A stretch of 64,000 bases of DNA. Source: Hugenholtzia roseola DSM 9546. Lineage in GTDB: Bacteria; Bacteroidota; Bacteroidia; Cytophagales; Bernardetiaceae. Position 1 is the stretch's first letter. Each line of letters starts with the position of its first letter. Of this stretch, positions 49,975-59,942 are shown piece by piece. The position numbers and the translations under genes are program-made. Location of the stretch: NCBI RefSeq assembly GCF_000422585.1, contig NZ_AUGI01000038.1, positions 1-64,000 of the forward strand, given 5' to 3'. The notes under the pieces are model-generated. The model was not told the DNA's origin and searched no databases. It saw nothing but the letters and a program-made list of their open reading frames with translations.

Positions 49975-52900
49975 TTACTTTACAATAGAAACTTTCCCTG
50001 ACCTAACAAGTGTTCTACTGGGTGCATTTTTGGGTGTGAAAGTCAGCTCGTAGAGATAAACGCCTGTTGGAACGTGTTTTCCGTTGTGCGTGCCGTCCCA
50101 CCATTTTACGCTGTCTTTGTCGTCGCGATAGTTGGCATACCAAACTAATTGCCCCCAAGCGTTATAGACTCTAATTCGCATATTAGACCAATAAGAGCCA
50201 AAGATTTTCCATTCATCATTCAAACCATCGGCGTTGGGTGAGAAGGCATCGGGAATGTAAAGCGTCGGCGGACACACTTCCTCGATAAGCATTGCCGTTT
50301 GTGCGGCACAACCCTTGTCGTAAGTGGCGGTTACACTGACTTGATACGCGCCGCCCTGCCCAATTTCGACCAGCGAATCGGTGCTGATGATATTCCCTTC
50401 TGCATCTTGCCACACATAGGCATAAGTGGCTGTGCTATCGTAATTTAGCACCGAAACGCCATATTGATAGCTTACGCGCTGCCCATAGAGGCTATCTTCA
50501 AAGCACAAAGTTGTGTCTTTTAACGATAATCTGGGTAAATTTCTATAACGAACTTCTAAGGTATCGCGATAGCTACACTCGCCAATGCTTACGGTTAGGA
50601 TATAAGTGCCGCTTCGGAAAATAACCAAGCTATCGCCCCTTTCACCTGTACTCCACAAAAATTCTGCTCCCTGCGGACGCAATACGCGCAAGGTATCGCG
50701 CTCGCCTTCGCAATATTCGCGTGGCTCGCCCAACTCTACTTTGGGTTGTACCAAAACTACCACACTATCATAACTAAAACAACCTGTTTCATTGTAACCT
50801 TTTACGACATAAAGCGTCGTGTCGTTGGGTCTGACCGTCAGGCTGTCATTGGCAAGATTGGGCGCGTGCAGCCACTCATAACGCACCGCACCGCTGGCAA
50901 TAAGCAGCAGGCTATCGGTGGTGCAAATGCTGACCGTATCGGGCTGATTGAGGCTCACCACAGGGGGCGCAACAAATTCCAACCATATTATACTTTCTGT
51001 ACTATCGCAAACGCTGCCCTCGTAAGTGCCGCGCAAAATGTAGGGGTAAAGCCCTGCTTTTGAACGACTTACCGTTACAGAATTTTGAGTAGAAATCAAA
51101 CTATCTACCAAACCATTTCGCTCATACCAAGCGAAACTATCGCCGCCTTGTGCCTGCAAAACGATACTATCGCCGATACAAGTTACCGTATCTAAGGCGA
51201 CAATTTCTACCTGCGATTGGCGGGTAAAGCGCACTGTTATTTCCGAAATTGCCTCACAAGTAGCTCCCAAGACCTCGTCAAAGACGCGCACTTGATAGCT
51301 CTGTGGTTCATAAGTTGGTTCGGCTAATTTATCAAAAGAGAAGGTATAAACAACGCTATCCGACAACAAACTGCCTGCTGCATCACGCCACTCGTATTGA
51401 TAACGGGGCTGATGGGTAGGCAAAAAGGCAGATAAAGTAACACTATCCGACTCGCAAAGTACAATTTCAGTAGGCAAATTTAAAGTAGGATTGTTTAAAA
51501 TTCTGACCGAAACGGTATCGCTGCTTTCAGGACAACCTGTTGGGAAGCCACCTTTGACAATAATTTGAAATATTCCTGCACTATCAGAAGAGAAAGTTGC
51601 ATTTGCGCCTGTGCCTGAAATGCTGCCATAAGAAGCCGACCACGTGTAGGTATCCGCGCCCTGTGCTGTTAGGTTGATGGTTTCGCCTGCACAAGCAGCT
51701 TGGGCATAAGTTTCCAAAATTTCCACTTGCGACTGCCGCTCGAAACGGACGGTAATTGTATCGCGCACCTGACAACCTGCCGCGTCGGTAACCTGAATTT
51801 CGAAGCGTGTGGGCGTGTAGCTATCTTCAAAAACAATTTCAACGTTTGAATTATCAGATACCACTTCTGCTGTGGCTAAATTTCGCCAAAGGTATTCATA
51901 GTCAGGCTCATGGGTGAAATTGAAGGCATCAAAACGAAGCGTATCGGTTTGACAGGCGACAATTTCATCATCTTCAAGGTCTAAAATAATTTTAGGCTTT
52001 ACATTTACATCTACACTTTTACTTGTACTACAAATTGTACCAAAAGTAGTATCCGTAACCGTAACTGTATAAGTGCCGCTGCGGTTGACAATCGCACTCA
52101 AACCATTAGCCGCTACCGTTTCTACGCCCACGCCGTTCCAAGCGATAAGGTAGTTTTCAATATTGGTAACTTCCAAATACAAAGTATCTTTTTCACCACA
52201 AAGAAAATCATCATGTCCGATAATCTCAAAATCAGGGTCGGGTTTGAGTTGGATTCGGACGGTATCGCGCACTTCGCAGCCGCGCAAAAGGTCTTTGACA
52301 ATGACGGAATAGAAGCCTTCTTGTGGCACATCATAGGTAGAATCTGTACCCAAAATGGTATTATCGCCCGTTTCATACCATTCATAGACGACGCTATTGG
52401 GGTGCGAAAGGTCGGCAGCCACTAAGCGGAAAGGCAAATCGGAAGGGTCGCAAACATATCTATCCTTACCAATATCCACTTTTAAAGTGTCGTAATCGTA
52501 GAGGAAAATGGCATTAGAAAAGCCTTCGCAACCTGTTGTAACATTCTGCAAACGAACTTTATACCAACCTGTATCTAAGGCAAAAAGGGTATCGTTGCCA
52601 TTTCCTACTTGCGCCCAAATATCATTATCAAAATCATATTTGCGCCAATCATAGATAAAATTAGTAGGTTCGGGCATCGTCGCGACGATAATTGCCGTAT
52701 CGCCTACACATTTAAACCTATCTACGCCGATATCAACCGTAGGAACAGCATAGTGATTGATTTTAACTTTCTCACTAACGGCAATACAACCTGTGGCAGT
52801 AACCGTTCCGACTACCCAAATTTCGTCGTCGTCCCAAGGCGCGAAAGTCAGAGTTGTGCCTGTGCCAATCTCGATGCCATTTCTGCGGAAGCTATACGTA

Positions 52901-55611
52901 TCGGCGTTTCCTGTGGCGGTAAAGGTAATTTCTTGACCAGGGCAGATATTTTGTTCGGTATTCGGACTAATTTCTGTTGTGGTTTGTGAAATATCTATAT
53001 TGACCTCGTCGGAGGAGCTACAGCCCCCGTTGGTGGTAACGGTTAGACTATACAAGCCTGATTCTGTGGCAGTTATGCTATTAACATCTGTTACCGTCGT
53101 GCCGTCGGGCAGCGTCCAAGTATAGGTAGCAAAAGTAGAAGGAACGGTAAGCGTAACATCTACACAGGAGAAAACATCTGCACCCAAATCCACATTAGGG
53201 TCATTGATTGTAACCTGTACCTCGTCGAAGGTGCTACAACCTGCGTCAGATTCAATGGTCAGGCGATACAAGCCCGATTGAGAAACCTCCAACGTATTGC
53301 CATTCTGACCTGCCACCAAAGAGCCATTTCTGCGCCACTGGTAAGAAGCAAAACCCGTCGGGGCAGTCAGCGTAATGGGCGCGTCATCGATACAAGCCTC
53401 TATATCTGCACCCAAATCCAAAGTCGGCGTAGGATTGATTTCGATGTAAATTTCGTCGGTTTGTTCGCAACCTTGTGCCGTTTCCACACGCACACTATAA
53501 GTTCCTGTTTCGGTTACGGTCAGGTTTCGCGTATTATTGGGCAGCAAGTCTGCTCCTTTTCGCCACTCATAAATGGCAAAGCCCGCAGGGGCTTGTAAAT
53601 TATGCTCGTCGCAAGCCACGACATCTGCCCCCAAATCAAGAGGCGGATTGGTTACTGTAACATTGAGCGGCGTAGAAACATCATACATGCCATCGGCATA
53701 TTCAAAAACAATGCGGTAGCGGTAGGTAATATCTGGTTGTGCCGAAAGGTCTAAAAAACTAAACACGTTGGTAGGGGTGTGCGCAATTTCTATCCAACCT
53801 GTCGCGCCTGTCAAATCTTCCGTTCTTTGGACGGAAAAAGCCGTCGCTGTGGCTGCATTTGTAACAGTCCAATCCAGCAATACGCCCTCACACTGCGGCG
53901 TAGCGGTGAAATTAATAGTAGGCACGTCTGCACTCATACAACCGATAACGGCATCATCAATCGCCCAACCTGCACCTTCTACGGTCGAGGTAGAGAAGAA
54001 AACAAAGCGCAATTTTACCTGCGCCTGCCCTGCAAAACCGATAAGAGGGCGCGAAACGTCCGTCCATGTGGGGTAGCCCAAGCCGCCGCCGCCATCTCCC
54101 CCTCCCCAAGAAAGGGGCGGAACAACGCCGCCGGGGTGGTCGGTATTGGCAGTTAAGCCACCTGTCAGGTTGTTTCCGACAGTGGAGGCTGCCTGATTGT
54201 ACCAGTTGGTGCTAAGTGGAATTTGGTCTAAATACTGCCAAGTGGTGCCATTGTCGAAAGAATATTCTACCCACATGACATCAAAATTATTGCTTGCCAC
54301 AAGCAATTTAAAGCGAAAATCGGGGTCAGAAGTATAAGTAGAAAGGTCATAGGTAGGCGAAGTTACGCGCGAAGTGCCATTATTGAGGCGTGCAAAGTCG
54401 CCATCTCCGTTGGTTACTAAGGCAAAAGGTGGCGAACTTGCCGTAACAGTTGCTGGGAAAAGCGGCGTAGCAACTTCCCAGCCGTCGCCTATGATTACAG
54501 TGGCAGGTATGGGGTCTGCTACCCAGCCTTGCAGCGTGCCGTCGTCCCAATCGTAATAGGCGAAAGAGAGGGTTTGGTCGCAATTTGCATTTACATCATA
54601 ATTGAAGTGCGTAATATTTGCCGTTAGGGAATTGTTATTTAAATTCTGCTCATTCGCAGTAGGGTCTATACTAACTTGCAAGAGGTAGTCGCCCAAAAAA
54701 ATCATATTGGCAGGCGCAGTAAAATTGTAGGTATGTGTTTCCAAAGGATTGAGAGAAAGTCCTGCAATCGTTTCGGTAATGGTTACGGTCTGATTTACGC
54801 CTGAAAGGGTATAAGAAACGGTAGGGTCTGTTAGCACACCGCCGCCCTGATTTTGAATCGTAATAGAAATGGTTTCGCTATTGGTCAAATCTACATATAC
54901 GCCCGAAGCCACACTGACAATCTGTGTAATGGCGGCATCAGGTTCTTGGGTGAGCGAGAAATTATCTATTGCCCAACCTTCGTTGTTGGTAAAAGCATTG
55001 CTTTGCAGTACGAAGCGAAAGCGCACCGTCGCCTGTCCTGCCAAAGCCGCAGGCAGCGAAGTGAGAGAAGTATTCCATTTTGCTCCCAAAACGGCAGTAG
55101 AAGTGCCGTCCCACCAGTCGTTGGCGGCATCATTGTACCATTGTAACGCCGTAGGTTCATCTAATAACGACCAAGTAACGCCATCTGTGGTATATTCTAT
55201 AAAGAGTCCGTCCAAATTTCCCGTTCCTGCCGTAATAAAGGCATGGTCAAAACCCAAAATGGGCAGCGAAGCCGCCGTAGGGAAGGCTGAAAAATCAATA
55301 ATGGGCGTTTCTAATGTCCAGAAGGCGTTGTTTTCGTAGTTGAAATCCAGATAGGTAACCCAACAATTTCCGCCCCCTGTTGCGTCGTCGTCTAAATAAA
55401 CTTTATTAGGATTGCCCCATTGCCAAGTATCAGGGAGAGAGCTTGTCCAGCCTCCGTTGGCGGCATCAAAATTTTGATAGTGTGGAAAGGTATTGATTTG
55501 AGCCTTGATAGTGTTATGAACAAAAAAGACACAGAGGAGCAAACTCAATCCTACCCAATCTCTGATGGAAAGGGGCAAGGCAAAAGGCAGTGGGGGTTTT
55601 GTTGTTCTCAT
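49975..55611 (-). CDS. Giant T9SS cargo: adhesin-like Ig-repeat protein with type B sorting domain
   Basis: The ATG at 55609-55611 gives 1878 residues and the signal peptide (LSLLLCVFFVHNTIKAQ); the longer frame adds 43 residues with no export signal. Residues about 40-230 and 380-560 are jelly-roll 'cleaved adhesin'/MAM-like domains (LPDTWQWGNPNK, NEGWAIDNFSL; GAGWAIDDAVI), separated by a CARDB-like segment. Then come about 12-14 Ig/PKD-like repeats, each with a L-x-D-L-G-A-D start or cysteine pairs. The C-terminus (PDAFSPNADGLNDEWKIFG and WWDGTHNGKHVPTGVYLYEL) is the gliding-associated T9SS type B domain. It should be secreted to the surface or medium. No enzyme motif found; an adhesive or matrix role is likely. 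Confidence 0.92.
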   Translation of the reverse strand: MRTTKPPLPFALPLSIRDWVGLSLLLCVFFVHNTIKAQINTFPHYQNFDAANGGWTSSLPDTWQWGNPNKVYLDDDATGGGNCWVTYLDFNYENNAFWTLETPIIDFSAFPTAASLPILGFDHAFITAGTGNLDGLFIEYTTDGVTWSLLDEPTALQWYNDAANDWWDGTSTAVLGAKWNTSLTSLPAALAGQATVRFRFVLQSNAFTNNEGWAIDNFSLTQEPDAAITQIVSVASGVYVDLTNSETISITIQNQGGGVLTDPTVSYTLSGVNQTVTITETIAGLSLNPLETHTYNFTAPANMIFLGDYLLQVSIDPTANEQNLNNNSLTANITHFNYDVNANCDQTLSFAYYDWDDGTLQGWVADPIPATVIIGDGWEVATPLFPATVTASSPPFALVTNGDGDFARLNNGTSRVTSPTYDLSTYTSDPDFRFKLLVASNNFDVMWVEYSFDNGTTWQYLDQIPLSTNWYNQAASTVGNNLTGGLTANTDHPGGVVPPLSWGGGDGGGGLGYPTWTDVSRPLIGFAGQAQVKLRFVFFSTSTVEGAGWAIDDAVIGCMSADVPTINFTATPQCEGVLLDWTVTNAATATAFSVQRTEDLTGATGWIEIAHTPTNVFSFLDLSAQPDITYRYRIVFEYADGMYDVSTPLNVTVTNPPLDLGADVVACDEHNLQAPAGFAIYEWRKGADLLPNNTRNLTVTETGTYSVRVETAQGCEQTDEIYIEINPTPTLDLGADIEACIDDAPITLTAPTGFASYQWRRNGSLVAGQNGNTLEVSQSGLYRLTIESDAGCSTFDEVQVTINDPNVDLGADVFSCVDVTLTVPSTFATYTWTLPDGTTVTDVNSITATESGLYSLTVTTNGGCSSSDEVNIDISQTTTEISPNTEQNICPGQEITFTATGNADTYSFRRNGIEIGTGTTLTFAPWDDDEIWVVGTVTATGCIAVSEKVKINHYAVPTVDIGVDRFKCVGDTAIIVATMPEPTNFIYDWRKYDFDNDIWAQVGNGNDTLFALDTGWYKVRLQNVTTGCEGFSNAIFLYDYDTLKVDIGKDRYVCDPSDLPFRLVAADLSHPNSVVYEWYETGDNTILGTDSTYDVPQEGFYSVIVKDLLRGCEVRDTVRIQLKPDPDFEIIGHDDFLCGEKDTLYLEVTNIENYLIAWNGVGVETVAANGLSAIVNRSGTYTVTVTDTTFGTICSTSKSVDVNVKPKIILDLEDDEIVACQTDTLRFDAFNFTHEPDYEYLWRNLATAEVVSDNSNVEIVFEDSYTPTRFEIQVTDAAGCQVRDTITVRFERQSQVEILETYAQAACAGETINLTAQGADTYTWSASYGSISGTGANATFSSDSAGIFQIIVKGGFPTGCPESSDTVSVRILNNPTLNLPTEIVLCESDSVTLSAFLPTHQPRYQYEWRDAAGSLLSDSVVYTFSFDKLAEPTYEPQSYQVRVFDEVLGATCEAISEITVRFTRQSQVEIVALDTVTCIGDSIVLQAQGGDSFAWYERNGLVDSLISTQNSVTVSRSKAGLYPYILRGTYEGSVCDSTESIIWLEFVAPPVVSLNQPDTVSICTTDSLLLIASGAVRYEWLHAPNLANDSLTVRPNDTTLYVVKGYNETGCFSYDSVVVLVQPKVELGEPREYCEGERDTLRVLRPQGAEFLWSTGERGDSLVIFRSGTYILTVSIGECSYRDTLEVRYRNLPRLSLKDTTLCFEDSLYGQRVSYQYGVSVLNYDSTATYAYVWQDAEGNIISTDSLVEIGQGGAYQVSVTATYDKGCAAQTAMLIEEVCPPTLYIPDAFSPNADGLNDEWKIFGSYWSNMRIRVYNAWGQLVWYANYRDDKDSVKWWDGTHNGKHVPTGVYLYELTFTPKNAPSRTLVRSGKVSIVK

Positions 55612-55838
55612 TTTGATAATCAAGAGGTAATTTGTGTAGCAATTTGGAAGGGTATAATTTGCCCTTTTTGGGGCATTTGGGTAGCTTTTGGGCTGAAAAT
55701 GAAACAAATGTGTAATCTTGCGGCAAGACGACTTTGACAAATGTAAGAATTTTAGACGAACCCTCGCCCCAACAGTTTTAGGATTTTTTATAGACCAAGC
55801 TAAAAAAGCTATAATATTTTGAAACCTACACTTCTAAC

Positions 55839-55890
55839 CAAATAAAAAGCATCAAAATAGGGCAAGTCTATCTTGCGCCTATTTTGATGC
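55839..55890 (-). terminator. Terminator after the beta-helix T9SS gene
   Basis: Long stem GCATCAAAATAGG / CCTATTTTGATGC (55849-55890) with an inner CAAG / CTTG, followed on the minus strand by TTTTTATTT. Confidence 0.9.
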
Positions 55891-55962
55891 CTCGAAAATT
55901 GTACTGAAAATTGTGCTGAAAGTTACCCTATTTTAGGGCGTTTGAAAAGCAATTCGAAAAAA

Positions 55963-58900
55963 CTACTCTTTCACAAACTTAAAGCTAAGGGTTTTATGGG
56001 CTTGCTGATGTGGGGTCTGCAAAATTAAATTGTAGAGTCCTACGGGCAAAGCAGGCAAATCGAGCGACAAATTATCGCCTTCTATCTGCCTTTCAACCGC
56101 CCAAACGCACTTACCTTGTGCATCATAGAGGCGCACCTCTACGGCAGAAGTGGCTGCCCATTCCTTCAAATTGCCCTGAATCGCGATTTTTTCTTGAGTA
56201 GGATTCGGGAAAAGACGCAATCCCAACTGTGCCACCTCGTCGGTAGAAGTGGTGATAGCTACAAAGGTGCGTCCATTTGAAAAGGCTTCACAACCTTCGC
56301 CATACAAAACTTTCAAACGGTAAGTCGCATTGAAAGCAGGCGTGAGGCGTTCCACATTTTGCGAACCTGATACGGGTATAAATTCGGCAAGCTCTCTATC
56401 CAAAACCTCCCAAGACCAACTTTCTACCTGACCGTTTAAAGGGTTAGGCGTGATGCCTGCTACCAATTCATTGCCTTGCTGTAAGATGCGCAAGCGCGGT
56501 GCATTGTAGCGCAGTAGCTCGATGGGGTCGGAAGCAACCACACAAGGCGAACCCGAAACTTGTACCGTCACCAAATAAGTGCCGCCTTCCGTTACCTCAA
56601 TTTGAGGCGTATTGAAAGGCAAGCGTCTGCCTTCGTAAAACCAGGCATAACGCGCTCCCTCTATTTCATTGACCCCAAGCTGCACACGCTCGCCCTCACA
56701 AAATTCCAACGCAGAAGCAACGGTAGTCAAACTTTCAGGCAGCCTGATAATGGTAATGCGGCGTTCTGTTCTTCCTACACAACCCAACACTTGGTCGGTA
56801 ATTTCTAAGGAATATGTACCCGAAAGAGTCGCTTCAATGCTCGCCCCTGTGCCAATGGGTTGTCCTTCCAAAAACCAAGCGTAAGAGAGCGGATTGCTAT
56901 TTTCAGCAGGAGCTGCCGCCGTTAGGATAGTGGAATTACAAAAAACGGTTCTATTGTTTTCGGTTAGGATAGAGGCAGCAGGCGCGAAATTCAAACGCAC
57001 GCGAATAGGCGTAGAAGCCACTACACAATTTCCTTTTATGACCAAAAACTCGTAAAGACCATTGCTTCTTGCCTCGAAATCAGGCGCGTTTGCTCCACCA
57101 AAGATAAAGCCATTCAAACGCCAAGCATAACTTGCTCCTGCCTGCGGTTCGCCATTCAAGACCACTGCATTGCCACAAACATAGAGGGTATTGGTAGAAT
57201 CCACAGGGTTTAAAATTTGAGCCGTATAGCTTGGATTAACCAAAGCCACAATCGGCTGACGGATACCTTCCAGCCCCAATTCGAAAATACTTACGTAATA
57301 AGTGCGGCTTTCTGTTAGAATAGGCGTTTCGAAAGTGCCATCTGCACTTTCAAAAATAGGCGTAGTAGCGGTTTGCGTTTCATACCAACGATAAACGCCC
57401 TGCCAATTTGTTTTGCCCGATACACGCAAAAGCACACGCCCACTGCCACAGACCTCGCGCACGCCCTCGATGAAAATTGGCGCAGGTAGGGTCTGACCAC
57501 GTACCGAAGCCGTCGTTACATTGCTCTGGACACTACAAAGTGGCTCTACTCTATATAAATACTGCTGACTGGCTACTAATCCTGAATCTAAAAAGCTACC
57601 ATTGGGCGCATCTACATTTGCGATAAGCGTATTGTTTCTATAAATGTTATGCGAAAGCACCGAAGGCTGATTTTCCCAAGTAAGTAAAATGCTGCTACTG
57701 CTTTGTGGCGTTGCAACAAGATTCGTTGGGGCAGGGCAGGAAGCAGTGCCGCCACCACCGCCACCACCTGCGGGCGGCGTGCCTGTAAATAAGACCTGCA
57801 AATCGGTACGCGAAGCACCCGTTACGGTTGCTGCCGTAATGCCACCAGAAAAGGCTGCATTATTGAAAACCACCGTCAAATTATTGACATTAGCGGCGGC
57901 AGTGTGTGGATTTGCATTTCCTACCAAAGAAAAAGTAAGCGTATTGTCATTTACCTTTATGATTTGAGCCGTCAAGCCCGCAGGGAGGTTTGAAACCGTC
58001 GCCCAACCCGCTCCGACAAAATTTGTACCTGCATTTCCTGCAAAGATAGGGCAAACAGCCGTTAGGGTAAGCGTATTGCCAATAGAACCATCATCGGCGG
58101 CGGCTTCGTTGAAAATCGTGCCACTGTAAGTAATGTTAGCGGCAAAAGGCGTAGTATTGACCGCAATCGGCGTTTGTGGAATCGCCGCAACTTGGGCAGC
58201 ATTGGCAGCAATGCCTGTGCTGGTAGTAAAATATGCGCCATCTTCAAAAGAGTTTTCAGAAGCCACACCTGCAAGCGTGTTGGGAGTCGCGCCTGTCATG
58301 GCGTTGGCAAATTGAGTCGCGTTGCCAAAGAAGATATGACCTGTCGCAATACCCATGCCTGTGTTTTCAAAGCGGTTGCAACTAACACTCACGTTTGTAC
58401 CACGAGCGCGAAGTTGGGTTGCAAAACCACGTGTCGTAACAGCAAAGAGATTGTTTTGAATCAGGACATTATTGGCATCAATCGTTACGCCTGTATTGCC
58501 CTGCCCACGCCCTGCGGGGGTACAAGCAGGATTGTCGCCCCCTGTTTCGCCTACTAAAACATTTCCTATAAAAGTAATGTTGCTGCCCGTAGGAATCGTA
58601 ACCAACTGGCGCGGCACGTTGAAGGTTGTGAATTGATTGGTAAAGTTACAATCGGCAGGAGTTGCGCCTACAAAGGTTTTGCCCGAAAAGGTATTGTTGC
58701 GAAGGGTAAGATTTGTAACGGCATTGGCAAATTCGGTTAGGAAAGCCGCTTCGCCATCGGCTTGTATGGTGCAATTTTGAATCGTCAGATTGCTCTGTGC
58801 GCCCTGCACATAAACGGCTGCCCTTTCTACCCCCGGGTCAGGGTTGTCATAGCCCTGAAAGATAAAACCGCCGCCTGTGGGCAGACCAAAAGTAACATTG

Positions 58901-59253
58901 CTGGCTTGAATCGTTACTGTACCTGGGGCTATGTTCGAGCCAATGATAGTAACACTACCAGTTACCGAATAGAAGGTTAGGCTTTTATTGACCAATAGGT
59001 TTTCATTGTAAGTACCTGTCGATACTTCTATCTGGTCGCCATTGTTTGCCTGCAAAATAGCATGTGAAATTGTAGCACAAGGCGTGCCTGCATTCGAGCA
59101 GTCGTTGGCGGCATTTGAGCCTATTGCATCGTCGACGAAGCGCGTTTGCGCAGAAAGCACCTGTCCCATTCCCATAAAGAATAGGCATAAAATCAGAGTA
59201 CGAATGCTTGTTGGAAAGAGTGTTCCTCTTTGGGAGGTAGATTTGTAAGACAT
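55963..59253 (-). CDS. T9SS cargo: beta-helix plus Ig repeats with type A sorting domain
   Basis: 1096 residues with a signal peptide (LILCLFFMGMGQVLSAQ). Residues about 36-370 form a right-handed parallel beta-helix (DGDQ-type rungs, LTIQNCTIQADG, TLRNNTFSGKT), like NosD/DUF1565 proteins. A beta-sandwich and then a glycine linker (about 495) lead to a fibronectin III domain (about 510-600) and four to five Ig-like units with paired cysteines. The C-terminus LRLFPNPTQEKIAIQGN ... LPVGLYNLILQT is the T9SS type A sorting domain (SSSNPT-class LFPNP). Secreted surface or extracellular protein; polysaccharide binding by the helix is possible but unproved. Confidence 0.92.
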   Translation of the reverse strand: MSYKSTSQRGTLFPTSIRTLILCLFFMGMGQVLSAQTRFVDDAIGSNAANDCSNAGTPCATISHAILQANNGDQIEVSTGTYNENLLVNKSLTFYSVTGSVTIIGSNIAPGTVTIQASNVTFGLPTGGGFIFQGYDNPDPGVERAAVYVQGAQSNLTIQNCTIQADGEAAFLTEFANAVTNLTLRNNTFSGKTFVGATPADCNFTNQFTTFNVPRQLVTIPTGSNITFIGNVLVGETGGDNPACTPAGRGQGNTGVTIDANNVLIQNNLFAVTTRGFATQLRARGTNVSVSCNRFENTGMGIATGHIFFGNATQFANAMTGATPNTLAGVASENSFEDGAYFTTSTGIAANAAQVAAIPQTPIAVNTTPFAANITYSGTIFNEAAADDGSIGNTLTLTAVCPIFAGNAGTNFVGAGWATVSNLPAGLTAQIIKVNDNTLTFSLVGNANPHTAAANVNNLTVVFNNAAFSGGITAATVTGASRTDLQVLFTGTPPAGGGGGGGTASCPAPTNLVATPQSSSSILLTWENQPSVLSHNIYRNNTLIANVDAPNGSFLDSGLVASQQYLYRVEPLCSVQSNVTTASVRGQTLPAPIFIEGVREVCGSGRVLLRVSGKTNWQGVYRWYETQTATTPIFESADGTFETPILTESRTYYVSIFELGLEGIRQPIVALVNPSYTAQILNPVDSTNTLYVCGNAVVLNGEPQAGASYAWRLNGFIFGGANAPDFEARSNGLYEFLVIKGNCVVASTPIRVRLNFAPAASILTENNRTVFCNSTILTAAAPAENSNPLSYAWFLEGQPIGTGASIEATLSGTYSLEITDQVLGCVGRTERRITIIRLPESLTTVASALEFCEGERVQLGVNEIEGARYAWFYEGRRLPFNTPQIEVTEGGTYLVTVQVSGSPCVVASDPIELLRYNAPRLRILQQGNELVAGITPNPLNGQVESWSWEVLDRELAEFIPVSGSQNVERLTPAFNATYRLKVLYGEGCEAFSNGRTFVAITTSTDEVAQLGLRLFPNPTQEKIAIQGNLKEWAATSAVEVRLYDAQGKCVWAVERQIEGDNLSLDLPALPVGLYNLILQTPHQQAHKTLSFKFVKE

Positions 59254-59451
59254 AAACAGTATATTTAATGAATAATAGAACTAAAAAAACAGCACATTTT
59301 TTATATGAAAAAATCAAAATACGATTATTTTTGTATTTCTTCATTTATGCCTTCCTACACGAAAAGGCAAAGTGAAATTTGTATTTTTTTAGGAGCAATC
59401 TACCATTTTGTAAAGCCATTCAGATTTCAATAGAGAAAACAAAAATACTGC

Positions 59452-59481
59452 TTTGACTTTGATTCAAATATTGTACCTTTG
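59452..59481 (+). promoter_or_regulatory. Promoter inside the long spacer
   Basis: TTTG at 59452-59455, an 18-nt spacer and TACCTTTG at 59474-59481. It may drive a small RNA or a long leader of the hydrolase gene. Confidence 0.5.
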
Positions 59482-59597
59482 CTAAACGCAGGAAAGCAGG
59501 CATTGTTACGAAATTTTAAAAAATTTAGACTTTTTAACATAAAAATTTGAAATAAAAACTATTTTCAGAAAAATAATTTCACAAAAAGATGCGCCCC

Positions 59598-59680
59598 GTC
59601 AGTTTTAAAAATCGGGTTACAAACGTAGGGACAAGGCATTGCCTTGTCAGCAGTGAGATTGAAAGCAAAACTTTTTATGA
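59598..59680 (-). repeat. Decayed repeat A
   Basis: TCAGTTTTAAAAATCGGG, hairpin arms ACAAGGCA/TGCCTTGT at 59629-59649 and CAGTGAGATTGAAA follow the order of the reverse-strand family, without termini. Confidence 0.55.
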
Positions 59681-59942
59681 TATTAAAAATAAAGCAGGTG
59701 AAAATAACTTTATCACCTCTGATAGTTCCTGTGGGTATGAATTGGAAAGGCGAAGCTGGAGCTTTGCGCTACAGAAAAATGTAGTGTGAAGTGTGTGGAA
59801 TAGATATTTTGCGCGTCATTTTTGGCAGTGCTACCAAAAGTTTGGAACATTTAAAATAAAGTGTTATGTTTGTTAGGTCTATTTAGGGCTGTGCCTAAAT
59901 AGCAGGTTTATTTCCTTTATACTTATTCAGTAGCAAAATACT

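Larger units (their letters stand above)
59254..59942. other. Long intergenic region with a promoter and repeat fragments
   Basis: No convincing gene. It contains a full Bacteroidota-type promoter at 59452-59481, a decayed repeat A (about 59598-59680), and a GCGAAGCTGGAGCTTTGCGC hairpin at 59751-59770 that matches the module near 24.2 kb. The leader from this promoter to the next ATG is about 455 nt. Confidence 0.6.

Noticed and set aside
59589-59789. 66-codon open frame in the long spacer
   Set aside because: It overlaps a decayed repeat A and the GTAGCGC hairpin module.
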